Shown: positions 7,567 to 16,373 of the stretch, in pieces
Position numbering within the stretch: position 1 is the first letter of the stretch
How the letters are laid out: each line of letters opens with the position of its first letter
Source: UBA5734 sp964528645
GTDB taxonomy: Bacteria > Bacillota > Clostridia > Saccharofermentanales > UBA5734
NCBI GenBank assembly: GCA_964528645.1
Contig: CAZGSR010000001.1
Span: forward strand, 1 to 64,000
Direction: 5' to 3'
Length of the DNA stretch: 64,000 bases
The notes under the pieces: model-generated
Database searches by the model: none
What the model saw: the letters and a program-made list of their open reading frames with translations, nothing else
Told to the model about the DNA's origin: nothing
Position numbers and translations under genes: made by a program

Positions 7567-8616
7567 TTAAATATGGACCGCAATCGACTGGCGTCTGGCT
7601 TCTGATTCAAAAGCAGCATCGATGACCTTCATGACGCGCAGCATCTGCTGGTCAGTCACCGGCAGCGGCGTACCGCGCTTGATGGCAGTGGCAAACTGGC
7701 GGTAGTAGTCCTTGGCATCACTGGTGACCAGAGGCAAAGGCAATTCCTCGATCGATTCCTTGGCCCGTGGTGCCATGGTCCGGGTCGGACCGGCTTCGGT
7801 GTAGATGATGCCCTCATCCCAATGCACAGACAACGTATTGGCCTTGGCAATCTTGCCGTGACAGGCAAAATCGTCTACCTGGGCGGTGCCGCTGGTACCA
7901 GACACATGCCAGCGCGGCAGATTGATAAAGGTGTAGGTATCGACTTCGATCAGAGCCGAGACGTTATTTTCAAAGCGCAGGATCAGCTTGAAATTGTCAT
8001 CGACGCCGGGGAATTTGACCGACAACAGGTGCGCGTAGACATCAACCACGGGACTGTCGACCAGTTGCAGCATCTGGTCGATCAGGTGCACGCCCCAGTC
8101 GAACAGCATGCCGCCACCAGCGATTGTTTCGCAACGCCAGTCGCCCGGGATGCCTTTGGAACCCTGGACACGGGACTCAATGTAGAAGGGCTGGCCGATT
8201 GTACCTTCATCGAGCAATTTCTTGACGATCAGGTAGTCACGATCCCAGCGCCGGTTCTGGTGCACGGAAAAGGCTTTGCCTGTTTCACGGCTGACCGCCA
8301 GAACGGCTTCCAAATCTGCCGTATTCATCATGACCGGTTTTTCGCAAATGACGTGCTTGCCAGCCTTGAGCGTCGCAATCGCAAGGTCTTTGTGAAAATT
8401 GTTGGGCACCGCTAGAATAACGGTCTCAATCGTCTTGTCTGCGATGATCGCCTCAAAAGTGTCATACGCTTTGATCCCCGCCGTGCGAGCATGCTCATTG
8501 CGGGCGGGATTGATGTCATGGACGGCGGCCAATGTGAATTCTTCCGGGATGGTCAGCAGCTGCTTGCCGTGCCATTCGCCCATACCGCCATATCCGATAA
8601 TGCCAACTGTATGCAT
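7567..8616 (-). CDS. Gfo/Idh/MocA family oxidoreductase
   Basis: NAD(P)-dependent sugar or cyclitol dehydrogenase of 349 residues. The N-terminal Rossmann fold has GIIGYGGMGEWHGKQL near residue 5; the family lysine motif appears as HVICEKPVMM, and the C-terminal alpha/beta domain contains GGGMLFDWGVHLIDQML with the catalytic Asp/His pair (DWGVHLID). The start at 8616 is supported by AGGAGAT upstream and by the Rossmann fold beginning at once; a longer frame to 8682 overlaps the preceding isomerase gene. Likely works on the same carbon skeleton as its operon partners. Confidence 0.85.
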   Translation of the reverse strand: MHTVGIIGYGGMGEWHGKQLLTIPEEFTLAAVHDINPARNEHARTAGIKAYDTFEAIIADKTIETVILAVPNNFHKDLAIATLKAGKHVICEKPVMMNTADLEAVLAVSRETGKAFSVHQNRRWDRDYLIVKKLLDEGTIGQPFYIESRVQGSKGIPGDWRCETIAGGGMLFDWGVHLIDQMLQLVDSPVVDVYAHLLSVKFPGVDDNFKLILRFENNVSALIEVDTYTFINLPRWHVSGTSGTAQVDDFACHGKIAKANTLSVHWDEGIIYTEAGPTRTMAPRAKESIEELPLPLVTSDAKDYYRQFATAIKRGTPLPVTDQQMLRVMKVIDAAFESEARRQSIAVHI

Positions 8617-8647
8617 GTACTTCTTATCTCCTGTAGAGCCGTATAGA

Positions 8648-9613
8648 TCAGGCCCAGAACATATTGACCTGGTCGTCTTCAAAAATAATTGTGCGTTTCA
8701 GGACCTCGATGGCTTTTTCCAGGCCTTCCTTCGGTGTCATCAGGCCATCTTCGTGCTCAATCGAGATCACACCGTTGTAACCTGCCAGACGCAACTCGGA
8801 AAAAATGGCGCGCCAGGTTTCTTCACCGTGGCCATAGCCGACCGAGCGGAAGATCCAGGGGCGTTCGCCGAGGCTGTTCAGTTTGCTGGTCTCCAGGACA
8901 CCTTTGACCGCACAGTTGTAGGGATCGATCTTGGTGTCCTTGGCATGGAAATGGTGGATCGCACCCTTGAGGGCACGAATGGCAGCGACTGGATCGATTT
9001 GCTGCCAGAACAGGTGGGACGGATCGAAATTGGCGCCGATCACCGGGCCGACAGCTTCGCGCAGGCGCAACAGGGTCGATGGATTGTAGACATTAAAGCC
9101 GGGGTGCATCTCGATCGCAATCCGGACCCCGTGGTCTTCAGCGAATTTGCCAGCCTTCTGCCAATAAGGGATCAGCTTTTCGTTCCACTGCCATTCCTTG
9201 ACAATCTGGTGTTCGGTCGGCCAGGAAGCGACCACCCAGTTCGGGTAGGTGGCTGTGTCAGAATCACCGGGACAGCCTGAGAAGGTGACCACGGTCTTGA
9301 CGCCCAGCTTTTCGGCCACCAGGACAGCCGCTTCAAAATCTTCATGGTCCTGACGCGCAATCTCAGCATTGGGATGGACCGGATTGCCGTGCACCGACAG
9401 CGCCGCGATCTTAAGACCCGAGGCATCGATCGTCGCCTTGAACGTCTCCAGCGCAGCTGGATCCGCGAGGAATTTCTTCGCATCGCCATGCGCCGTGCCC
9501 GGATTGCCACCGACACCGATCTCCAATTCTTGCACTCCCTGCGACTTCAAATACGCCAAAGCCTGATCGAGCGGCAAATCACCCAGAATCACCGTAAAAA
9601 CGCCCAATTTCAT
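8648..9613 (-). CDS. Sugar phosphate isomerase/epimerase (TIM barrel)
   Basis: A 321-residue TIM-barrel isomerase, longer than its neighbour at 6787 and not a simple copy of it. Motifs include LEIGVGGNPGTAH, AALSVHGNPVHP, TFSGCPGD, IAIEMHPGFNVYNP, VIGANFDPSHLFWQ and SIEHEDGLM; the His/Glu/Asp residues in these stretches are the usual divalent-metal ligands. GGAGGAATTGATT precedes the start at 9613. It lies between two Gfo/Idh genes, 31 and 87 bases apart, in one transcription unit. The IEMHPGFNVY and DPSHLFWQ motifs recall hydroxypyruvate-isomerase-like and 3-ketoglycoside-acting barrels; substrate unknown. Confidence 0.83.
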   Translation of the reverse strand: MKLGVFTVILGDLPLDQALAYLKSQGVQELEIGVGGNPGTAHGDAKKFLADPAALETFKATIDASGLKIAALSVHGNPVHPNAEIARQDHEDFEAAVLVAEKLGVKTVVTFSGCPGDSDTATYPNWVVASWPTEHQIVKEWQWNEKLIPYWQKAGKFAEDHGVRIAIEMHPGFNVYNPSTLLRLREAVGPVIGANFDPSHLFWQQIDPVAAIRALKGAIHHFHAKDTKIDPYNCAVKGVLETSKLNSLGERPWIFRSVGYGHGEETWRAIFSELRLAGYNGVISIEHEDGLMTPKEGLEKAIEVLKRTIIFEDDQVNMFWA

Positions 9614-9700
9614 AATCAATTCCTCCAATTGTGCCGAAAATGGGACGCCGTCCCAAATCGGGCAAAAAATATAAACAGCTACGTTTTAGACAAATCTTGC

Positions 9701-10777
9701 TCAGTCGAAGTAGACGGGGCGGCCGGTTTTGGCGGACTCGTAGATGGCTTCGAGGATGCGGGTGACGACGGCAGCCTGCTCGGGCAGAACGGTCAGCTCA
9801 CCTTTACCCTGGACGGCTTCGATGAAGCATTTCTGCTCCAGGACGCGGTCTTTCATGGCATCACCTTCGAAAAAAGCAACCTCGCCAGCCTCGAGCAGAG
9901 GCTTGGTGATGTACATGCGGTCGTGGCGCACGCCATTGATGCGCAGGCTGTCGTCCATGTCGGCACCAGCCCTTGTGCCACACAAGGTGGTACGCGCCTC
10001 AGTGGCATCGATCAGATTTAAGGCCCAGCTTGATTCGAGGCTGATCGTGGCACCATTTTTCATCACAATGAAGCCAAAGGCGCTATCCTCGACGGTGAAT
10101 TCCTTTGGATCCCAGGGGCCAAAGGCATTGCCAGGTGCTGTATCCTGGTTGAGTTTGTGGTAGGTCGTGCCGACGACATAGTGAGGTTCGTAATTGTCCA
10201 TCATCCAGAGCGTCAGGTCGAGCGCGTGAGTGCCGATGTCGATCAGCGGTCCGCCACCCTGCTCGTATTCATTGAGGAAGACGCCCCAGGTCGGCACGGC
10301 ACGGCGGCGCAATGCCTTGGCCTTGGCATAATAGATATCGCCGAGGACACCGTCTTCGCACTCTTTTTTAAGGTACTGGCTATCCGGGCGGAAGCGGTTC
10401 TGGTAGGCAATCGTCAGGATCTTGCCGCTCTCTTTCTGGGCGGCAATCATCGCCTCAGCCTCGGTATAATTCATCGCCATCGGCTTCTCGCACAGGACAT
10501 GTTTGCCGGCCTTCAGGGCTGCAATCGTAATCTCGGCATGGGAACGGTTTGGCGTACAAACGTAGACAACATCCAGGTCAAGCTGGACCAGATCACGGTA
10601 ATCCGTGAAAACCAGGGCATCCGCGGTGCCAAATCCATCCTTCGCCTTAACGGCTCTGGCCTCGATGATGTCACAAAATGCTACCAGATCGATGCCGCCT
10701 AATTCCTGGATCGAGGGCATGTGTTTATTGGTGGCGATGCCGCCGCAGCCGACGATCCCCGCTTTGATGGTGCTCAT
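9701..10777 (-). CDS. Gfo/Idh/MocA family oxidoreductase
   Basis: First gene of the four-gene sugar operon, 358 residues. The Rossmann motif is GIVGCGGIATNKHMPSI (from residue 7), the nicotinamide-side motif is HVLCEKPMAMNYTEA, and the substrate domain carries GGGPLIDIGTHALDLTLWMM, with the Asp and His of the IDIGTHALD motif expected to act in hydride transfer. AAAAAGGAGTTATCTGT precedes the ATG. It is paralogous to, but clearly diverged from, the oxidoreductase at 7567, which suggests two distinct oxidation or reduction steps. Divergent from an AraC regulator that likely controls the operon. Confidence 0.86.
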   Translation of the reverse strand: MSTIKAGIVGCGGIATNKHMPSIQELGGIDLVAFCDIIEARAVKAKDGFGTADALVFTDYRDLVQLDLDVVYVCTPNRSHAEITIAALKAGKHVLCEKPMAMNYTEAEAMIAAQKESGKILTIAYQNRFRPDSQYLKKECEDGVLGDIYYAKAKALRRRAVPTWGVFLNEYEQGGGPLIDIGTHALDLTLWMMDNYEPHYVVGTTYHKLNQDTAPGNAFGPWDPKEFTVEDSAFGFIVMKNGATISLESSWALNLIDATEARTTLCGTRAGADMDDSLRINGVRHDRMYITKPLLEAGEVAFFEGDAMKDRVLEQKCFIEAVQGKGELTVLPEQAAVVTRILEAIYESAKTGRPVYFD

Positions 10778-10881
10778 ACAGATAACTCCTTTTTATTTAT
10801 TGTCTGGCCAGGGCTTGCGGGACATTCATTCTCCCACAACACTGTCAGAACTTCTTCTGCTATCACCAGTATAGGAATGCG

Positions 10882-10909
10882 TTGAGGCAAAGTCGTGCTA
10901 AAATATGAG
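10882..10909 (+). promoter_or_regulatory. Candidate promoter of the AraC-type regulator
   Basis: TTGAGG (10882-10887), 16 bases, TATGAG (10904-10909). Both boxes are 4 of 6 matches. The position, 43 bases before the start codon, is sensible. No clear binding repeats were identified in the 174-base divergent gap. Confidence 0.3.
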
Positions 10910-10951
10910 CATCAAGTGACAAAATTCGCTAGGTTTAGAGAAGGTATCGCC

Positions 10952-11755
10952 ATGAAAAAGCCAACCACTGGCACGTATGAATACACTCGCGATTCAGATC
11001 GCCTGCCTATCTGCTGGGACTATCCCAACAACCACTGCCTGCCACATTTCCATAGCAGCCTGGAAATCATCTATGTCCGCGGGGGTGAAATGAAAGCGAC
11101 CCTGAACGGCAAAACCACCCCTGTTCTGCCCGGCCAGATCGTGCTGGTCCCAACCTATGCCGTGCACCACTTTGCAACCGAAATCGAATCAGACACCTTG
11201 CTTTTGATTGTACCGCTCGATTATATTCCAGCTTTTAAAAGCCTGCTCCTGAAAAAGACCTTCGCCCAGACGGTTGTCACCGACGACCAGCAATCGAGCG
11301 AATTGCTGCATATTCTGGAAATCCTGGCCAGCGGCCGCTATGCACCAGATAGTCCGATCTACCGCGGTTATGTCCAGGTTGCAGTAGGACTTTGTCTTGA
11401 AATGGGTCAGTTGGTCGACGCTGAAACCGACCAGAACAGCGTCCTGGTCCGCGACATTCTCACGTATTTGCAAGAACACTTCCTGGAAGAACTCGATCTG
11501 TCCCATCTGGCCAGCCATTTCGGCTACAGCAAGAGCCGTTTCTCCCACATTTTCAATGAAAACTTCCAGACCTCGCTCACGGCTTATCTCAACAGCCTGC
11601 GCTGCCGCCACGCTGCGAATCTGTTGCTCGAAGGTAAGCCTCAGATCGACGTGGCCCTGCAGTCCGGATTTGACAACATCCGTACCTTCTACCGCGCTTT
11701 TCGCCAGTATTATCAAGAAACCCCCACCCAGTATTGCAACCGGATGGGGGCCTGA
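10952..11755 (+). CDS. AraC-family transcriptional regulator with cupin sensor
   Basis: A 267-residue regulator. The N-terminal half is a cupin-like sugar-binding barrel (LPHFHSSLEIIYVRGGEM, PGQIVLVPTYAVHHF) and the last ~100 residues contain two helix-turn-helix motifs (LDLSHLASHFGYSKSRFSHIF; IDVALQSGFDNIRTFYRAFRQ) ending in the family signature PTQYCNRM. The start at 10952 follows GAAGGT; an upstream in-frame ATG at 10895 lacks a site. Placement head-to-head with the oxidoreductase/isomerase operon makes it the probable local activator, responding to the pathway substrate. Confidence 0.88.
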   Translation: MKKPTTGTYEYTRDSDRLPICWDYPNNHCLPHFHSSLEIIYVRGGEMKATLNGKTTPVLPGQIVLVPTYAVHHFATEIESDTLLLIVPLDYIPAFKSLLLKKTFAQTVVTDDQQSSELLHILEILASGRYAPDSPIYRGYVQVAVGLCLEMGQLVDAETDQNSVLVRDILTYLQEHFLEELDLSHLASHFGYSKSRFSHIFNENFQTSLTAYLNSLRCRHAANLLLEGKPQIDVALQSGFDNIRTFYRAFRQYYQETPTQYCNRMGA

Positions 11756-11808
11756 AATCATCGAGATGCACCCTGTACGGCGGTCTTGCTGGACGTGCCC
11801 CCGAATAG

Positions 11809-11835
11809 AAAACCCCGGAACACTGCCGGGGTTTT
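11809..11835. terminator. Bidirectional terminator
   Basis: AAAACCCCGG (11809-11818) and CCGGGGTTTT (11826-11835) form a perfect 10-base stem with a 7-base loop, serving the AraC gene and the convergent zinc-ribbon gene. Confidence 0.92.
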
Positions 11836-11892
11836 CTGCATCGCTGTTTTTTAACTGAGACAGGTTGAATGCTTTGTTTGCCTCGCTCAGGT

Positions 11893-12315
11893 TTATTCCT
11901 GCTTTTTGCCGCACTGGCCGCAGAAGACGGTGCCTTCCGCCAAAGCAGCACCACAACCTGTGCAGAACTTGGTTGCGCCCGTTCCGGCTGCAGGGGCGGC
12001 AGTTGCAGCCCGGCTGGCCTTCTCAGCTTCTGAAGCTGCCTTGATCTCCTCGATCTTACCTTCCAGTTCAGTGATCTTCTCCAGACGGGCCAAGATCGCC
12101 TGGACGTCCTCGGCCATCGTGTCCGGGATCGCTTCGCCAGCATTGAACATCGCAAAAATTTTGTCACCCATCTGGATCTTGGTCGCATTGATAGCGTCCT
12201 TCTCACTGGATATCGATGATTTCAGCTTATTGATCTCAATCAATTCGGTTGTCTTTTTGGATGCATCCTGAACGCCTTCAGTGATTTTTTTGCCAAGATC
12301 CTGGAAAAATGCCAT
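11893..12315 (-). CDS. Coiled-coil zinc-ribbon protein
   Basis: A 140-residue cytoplasmic protein without signal or membrane segment. Residues 1-95 are helical and charged (MAFFQDLGKKITEGVQDASK, then LEKITELEGKIEEIKAASEAE), probably a coiled coil; a short Ala/Thr linker leads to a C-terminal zinc ribbon CTGCGAALAEGTVFCGQCG with two CxxC pairs. The start at 12315 is set by GGAGGTG seven bases upstream; an in-frame GTG at 12324 is too close to the site. The zinc ribbon resembles that ending the protein at 17477. Function unknown. Confidence 0.7.
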   Translation of the reverse strand: MAFFQDLGKKITEGVQDASKKTTELIEINKLKSSISSEKDAINATKIQMGDKIFAMFNAGEAIPDTMAEDVQAILARLEKITELEGKIEEIKAASEAEKASRAATAAPAAGTGATKFCTGCGAALAEGTVFCGQCGKKQE

Positions 12316-12565
12316 AGGGTACACCTCCGTCTGTTTGAATCCATTCTGAACGATTTATTGATATCCATTTTAACAAACAAGGCGCCGAGTTACCAGTCCA
12401 CCATCCATTCGGTTCTTTGCTTGTTTACGTGAAAGGCATGTAAAAATGCAGCGGATTCCAGCAAGAGTGGTCATGGGGTACAGAAGATTTGAGGAAAGTT
12501 TTTGAACCGTGCCAGTTTTGACTGCAGGTCTGATTTGCTTTCACATAATTGAAGCTCCCTGGCCG

Positions 12566-12595
12566 GCAGGTCTGGCACCTTGGACGGAACATTCC
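12566..12595 (+). repeat. Exact 30-base direct repeat, copy 1
   Basis: Identical to 12973-13002, 407 bases downstream. It begins GCAGGTCTGGCACC and ends GGAACATTCC. Confidence 0.9.
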
Positions 12596-12830
12596 ACTTT
12601 TGGGGTCGGCCCACCAAAACGGTACTAATCAAATGGGTCTCGAAGCCCCTGCAGCAGAGGCTTTTCCAGATCATACCTGGATCTTCCCCAAAAGTGCTCC
12701 AACATAGGAAGGGAAGTTTCCGCCGCTAGGTCGGAGTACTTTTTCGGAACATTTTCGATGAGGCGTCAACCTGCTGCGGCTGTAAGCTTCACAAGCGCAT
12801 TCCAGATTTTCCCAATAAGTGGACCGACCC

Positions 12831-12969
12831 CAATTCGTGAACATTCCGCACAAAGGGCCAGACTTGGCCGTAAGTCTGGCGCCAAATCGTGAATATTCCG
12901 CAAAAAGGGCCACCCCTCGCGTCACCTCCGACCCCAATTCGTGAATATTCTGCTATAAGTGCCACCCCT
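12831..12969 (+). repeat. Three tandem 52-base-period repeats
   Basis: Units start at 12831, 12883 and 12935. Each has CAAwTCGTGAAyATTC followed by a GCA/GCT-rich step and AAGGGCCA or AAGTGCCA; the last two continue with CCCCT. A fourth, weaker unit (GGAACATTCC at 12993) keeps nearly the same phase. Confidence 0.85.
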
Positions 12970-12972
12970 GGC

Positions 12973-13002
12973 GCAGGTCTGGCACCTTGGACGGAACATT
13001 CC
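12973..13002 (+). repeat. Exact 30-base direct repeat, copy 2
   Basis: Identical to 12566-12595. It follows the third 52-base repeat unit directly and ends about 70 bases before the next gene. Confidence 0.9.
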
Positions 13003-13074
13003 CTCCGAACATGTCACGCTTTTCACAGTAACATCACGGGGAAAAGCAAAGAGCCATCCATTCAAGGCTAGTCA

Positions 13075-14130
13075 CTAGTCATTCAAGACAACATCCCGCC
13101 TGATCCGGGTCAGGCCATCCCGCGTCGCCAGCCAATAATCCCCTGTGTCGAGCTGGATGATTTTCTTGACTTCATTATCGGATAGTCCATCGTGTGTGGT
13201 GAGCACTCGCTGGGGTTTGTCGCCGTCAAAAATGGCAATCCCGTCATACTCGGAACAAAACCAGACCAGACCGGATCGATCCACATACACATGTCGAACT
13301 TTCTCACCTGCCAGGCCATCGGCACGATGCAGGTTCCGCTCAACCAGCCAGCGGCCAGCCTCAAACCGCAGCAGGCTGGCTCCTCCTTCGGTGTATACAC
13401 CACCGCCAACTGCGATCCGTCCATCCGGCAGTTCAGCAATCGATGTGATGCTGTTATGCACCAGGCCGTCTTCGAGAGAGATGAACTGGCGTTGACCATT
13501 CGATTCGACCAGGACACCACCGCCTCGGGCATTGTAGGCACCCATCCAGATCCCCTTCCTGCTGTCTCTGAACAAGACCTTGATCGATTCCCCAGGCAGC
13601 ATCCCCTCCCCTTCATCAGCACTGATCCAGCTGACGGACGAACCGCGCACCGTCGCCAGACCAGTGTAGGTAGCCACATACAGCGTCTGATCATCGACGC
13701 CAAGCAAGTCGAGCACGCGTTCGTCAATTAACCCATCGGATTGAGTGATCCGGCGGCTGATGACGCCCTTTTCCAGAACACTCACACCCTGTTCGTGGCC
13801 AATCCAGAGCTGGTCATCAATCACCAGTAAAGCCCGGGCCGACCGGAAAGCCTGGCCTTGATCCGTAACCACGCTTGTTTCCAGTGTCTCCGGATCGATC
13901 CGGAACAGACCCTGGATACCACCGGCAAAAATGGCAGAGCCCTGCGGCCCAGCCATCACAGCCAGGCTGGAGAACTCATGGCCCTTGAGCACCTGGTCTA
14001 CGCCTGCCGGCAGTTGAGACCCATCATCAGGATCCACACTGGCCACCAGGATTGGATCCTCATTGACCAGCACGAAAATTCCGCCGAGCAAGACCACCAC
14101 CATAAGAACCAGGATCAATTTCTGCAGCAT
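13075..14130 (-). CDS. Membrane-anchored propeller protein (Reg_prop repeats)
   Basis: A 351-residue protein with one N-terminal membrane helix (about residues 3-25, LILVLMVVVLLGGIFVLV) and an otherwise exported domain. It contains repeated blades with the pattern of two-component-regulator propellers: LWIGHEQGVSVL, LYVATYTGLATV, IWMGAYNARGGGVL, VWFCSEYDGIAIFDGD, YWLATRDGLTRI. It lacks any kinase or output domain. It is a paralogue of the protein at 26256 (shared DGLAGEKVR and SEYDGxAI and DGLSDNEVK motifs). The ATG at 14130 follows AGAGGTG. It sits 27 bases after the ABC ATPase gene. Probably an extracellular binding or sensing protein; ligand unknown. Confidence 0.75.
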   Translation of the reverse strand: MLQKLILVLMVVVLLGGIFVLVNEDPILVASVDPDDGSQLPAGVDQVLKGHEFSSLAVMAGPQGSAIFAGGIQGLFRIDPETLETSVVTDQGQAFRSARALLVIDDQLWIGHEQGVSVLEKGVISRRITQSDGLIDERVLDLLGVDDQTLYVATYTGLATVRGSSVSWISADEGEGMLPGESIKVLFRDSRKGIWMGAYNARGGGVLVESNGQRQFISLEDGLVHNSITSIAELPDGRIAVGGGVYTEGGASLLRFEAGRWLVERNLHRADGLAGEKVRHVYVDRSGLVWFCSEYDGIAIFDGDKPQRVLTTHDGLSDNEVKKIIQLDTGDYWLATRDGLTRIRRDVVLND

Positions 14131-14157
14131 GAACACCTCTGTCCTGTCGTCAGACGA

Positions 14158-14799
14158 TCAAACCAGCCCGCCGGGGCTGAACTGTCCGACAGCTGAAGCC
14201 AGACCGGATACTTCACCGGGATCATGGGTGACCCAGAGGACGGTCGCCTGCTTTTTGATTCTATAATCAGCTACGATGGCCTGAACCTGATCCTTGAGGC
14301 GTGCATCGAGATTATTGAGCGGTTCATCCAGCAACAACTGCCGGGGGTGCGTGATCAGGGTACGAGCCAGGGAGACACGCCGGGCTTGCCCGCCTGACAA
14401 TTCAGCCGGACGTTTGTTTAACAAGTCAGCGATGTCTAGCGCTGTGATGATTTCAGCCAGGCGCTCTTCTTGCAGAGAGCGAGGCTGGTGCATCAGGCCA
14501 TAAAGCACATTCTGGCGGACAGTCAGATGGGGCCAGAGGGCTGGAAACTGGAAAACAAATCCGATCCGGCACAATGAGGGATGCAGGACCTGGTTCTGGG
14601 TATTGGTCACCTGGCCGTCCATGACAATCTGGCCCTTTTCAATCGGCAACAGTCCGGCGATGACCTGGAGCAGTGTCGTTTTGCCAATCCCGGATGGACC
14701 GGAGATCGCAGTAAACGAACCGGTGGCAAAGACATGGCAAAACCGGTCGAGAACAACCTGATTGCCGTAGGCTTTAGAGACATCTTGCAGTTCAATCAT
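14158..14799 (-). CDS. ABC transporter ATP-binding protein (Fbp/thiamine type)
   Basis: A 213-residue ATPase with Walker A GPSGIGKT, signature LSGGQARRVSLA, Walker B LLLDEP and switch histidine in WVTHDPGE. It is shorter than FbpC/PotA-type ATPases because the C-terminal regulatory domain is missing. The ATG at 14799 overlaps the permease stop as ATGA and has GGAG upstream. It completes a binding protein-permease-ATPase operon. Substrate is inferred only from the binding protein. Confidence 0.88.
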   Translation of the reverse strand: MIELQDVSKAYGNQVVLDRFCHVFATGSFTAISGPSGIGKTTLLQVIAGLLPIEKGQIVMDGQVTNTQNQVLHPSLCRIGFVFQFPALWPHLTVRQNVLYGLMHQPRSLQEERLAEIITALDIADLLNKRPAELSGGQARRVSLARTLITHPRQLLLDEPLNNLDARLKDQVQAIVADYRIKKQATVLWVTHDPGEVSGLASAVGQFSPGGLV

Positions 14800-16373
14800 G
14801 ATCGTCTGCTCCATTGCCAGAACAAGAGCGGCACCCAAACCAGCGCTATCGTCAGGATGATCAAAAATGACAATCCCAGCACACGGTCGGTCGCCCCGTA
14901 ATGGAGATACTGATACAGGCGGATCGTCAGGGTAGAAAAGCCGGGCGGAACTGTCAGAACGGTTGCACCCAGCTCGCCAAGGCCCAGTAAGAAAAGAAGC
15001 GTCGCACCTGTAGCGATCCCTGGTGCGAGGAGCGGGATCAGGATCTTGCGCGTTGTCCGGGCATCATCGGATTCGAGCAGCTGTGCAGCCCAGATCAGCT
15101 CTCGGTCGAGCCGCTGGAGCCAGGCCAGAATCACCAGGACGGCAAACGGCAAAAAACGGCCCAGAATGGCCAGGACCGGCAGCAGCAGGCTGCTGTAGAT
15201 CCAGTTGCTCCAGGGTTGGTTGAACAGATGGATCAGGGCAACGCCAGTCAGCGTACCTGGTATGGCCACTGGTCCCAAAATCAGGAAAAGGCCCATGCGG
15301 CTGACGCCACTGGCATGAATCCAGCGGGCCGTCCACAACGCCAGAGGGCTGCCAATCGCAATGGCCAGGGCGCTGATGCCAAGGCTGGTCAGGTAGTCTG
15401 TGACAGACTGGCCAAACGTCAGGCCCAGATCCAGCCACATCTCCTGGCTGAGGACGATCACACTCAAAGGAACCGCTGCCGCCAGCACAGCCAGCAAAGG
15501 GCCCAGGGACGCAATCATCGTCAAGGAACGGGGGAATCGGACCTTCAGGCCGGAAAAATCCTGCAGGCGTCCGGAAAGGAAGACTTGCGGCACCAAACTC
15601 AGGATGATGGTGAGCACAGCCGTCTGCAAAAGCACCAGCGGCAGACTTTTCAGGATCGTCCGCGCCAGGTTGTAGCTGCTGGAGTATTCGACGAAAATCT
15701 CGATCGCATAGGTATTGACAGAAAAGATCGAAGGGATGGCATAGTCATTCAGGGTCAGAATCCAGACGATTGCGCCAGCTGCCAGGAGCTGCGGACGTAG
15801 CAAACCAGGCAGAATCTTCCCGACAAAGCGAGCATCAGATCCGAGAAGCCTGGCCGCGAGGAAATGCTCTCGGTTCTGGACCAGGGCACCTCCGGCAATG
15901 ATCAGAAGGCCAACCGGCAGCATCGCCATGCTCTGGACCAGCCAGCTGACCACCCAGCCGCGGCTGGCAATCCCATAGACGCCCAATTGCCGGAAAAGAC
16001 CCAGCCATTTCAGCCAGCCCAGCGCATGGACAGAGGAAGGAATGGTCAGGGAGATCAAAAGCAGAAAAGCCAGTCTACGGATCTGGCGCTGGCCAGGGCC
16101 CACAACATAAGCAGCTGTCAAAAAGCCGATGAGGCAGACAGTCCCTGCGACACTGCTGGCATAGACCAGTGTTTTGAAAAGAAGCCAGGCTTCGCGTCCC
16201 CAGTCAAACAGGCGTCCGCCCCGCAAAGCCATCTCGGGCAAGTCAAGAGTCGCCCGGACAAACAGAACCACGAGCGGCAGCCAGATCAAGAGGAGAAAAG
16301 GCCAATGCCCGAACCGATCCGGCCAGGCTTCCCTGGCCATGTGCGTTCTGCCCGCGAGCTTGATGCGACTCAC
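14796..16373 (-). CDS. Double-length ABC transporter permease (FbpB type)
   Basis: A 525-residue membrane protein with about twelve helices and two binding-protein-dependent transport domains fused in tandem, as in FbpB/AfuB iron and ThiP thiamine permeases. Each half has an EAA-like loop: AARLLGSDARFVGKILPGLLRPQLLAAG around residues 190-217 and AAQLLESDDARTTRKILIPLLAPGIATG near 435-462. The start is GTG at 16373, overlapping the binding-protein stop (GTGA). Cytoplasmic membrane location. Confidence 0.88.
   Translation of the reverse strand: MSRIKLAGRTHMAREAWPDRFGHWPFLLLIWLPLVVLFVRATLDLPEMALRGGRLFDWGREAWLLFKTLVYASSVAGTVCLIGFLTAAYVVGPGQRQIRRLAFLLLISLTIPSSVHALGWLKWLGLFRQLGVYGIASRGWVVSWLVQSMAMLPVGLLIIAGGALVQNREHFLAARLLGSDARFVGKILPGLLRPQLLAAGAIVWILTLNDYAIPSIFSVNTYAIEIFVEYSSSYNLARTILKSLPLVLLQTAVLTIILSLVPQVFLSGRLQDFSGLKVRFPRSLTMIASLGPLLAVLAAAVPLSVIVLSQEMWLDLGLTFGQSVTDYLTSLGISALAIAIGSPLALWTARWIHASGVSRMGLFLILGPVAIPGTLTGVALIHLFNQPWSNWIYSSLLLPVLAILGRFLPFAVLVILAWLQRLDRELIWAAQLLESDDARTTRKILIPLLAPGIATGATLLFLLGLGELGATVLTVPPGFSTLTIRLYQYLHYGATDRVLGLSFLIILTIALVWVPLLFWQWSRRS

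Larger units (their letters stand above)
12566..13002. mobile_element. Decayed repeat patch, possible insertion-element ends
   Basis: This 745-base gene-free stretch (12330-13074) holds repeated copies of one unit. Three direct copies begin at 12831, 12883 and 12935, exactly 52 bases apart, sharing the core TCGTGAAyATTC plus AAGxGCCA. An inverted copy occupies about 12572-12613: its reverse complement shares CCGACCCCAA, TTCCG and GCCAGAC with the direct copies. A 30-base stretch, GCAGGTCTGG to ACATTCC, is exactly repeated at 12566-12595 and 12973-13002. Multiple repeats at element ends are typical of IS21-type transposons, but no transposase remains, so the assignment is tentative. Confidence 0.5.

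Noticed and set aside
12831..12969. CRISPR array
   Set aside because: Units repeat every 52 bases but the intervening sequences are themselves partly related, there are only three copies, some inverted, and no cas gene is present.
12330..13074. Short frames in the repeat patch (for example 12471-12674 and 12671-12937)
   Set aside because: No start signals, no similarity to a transposase, and the sequence is built of repeats; treated as non-coding.
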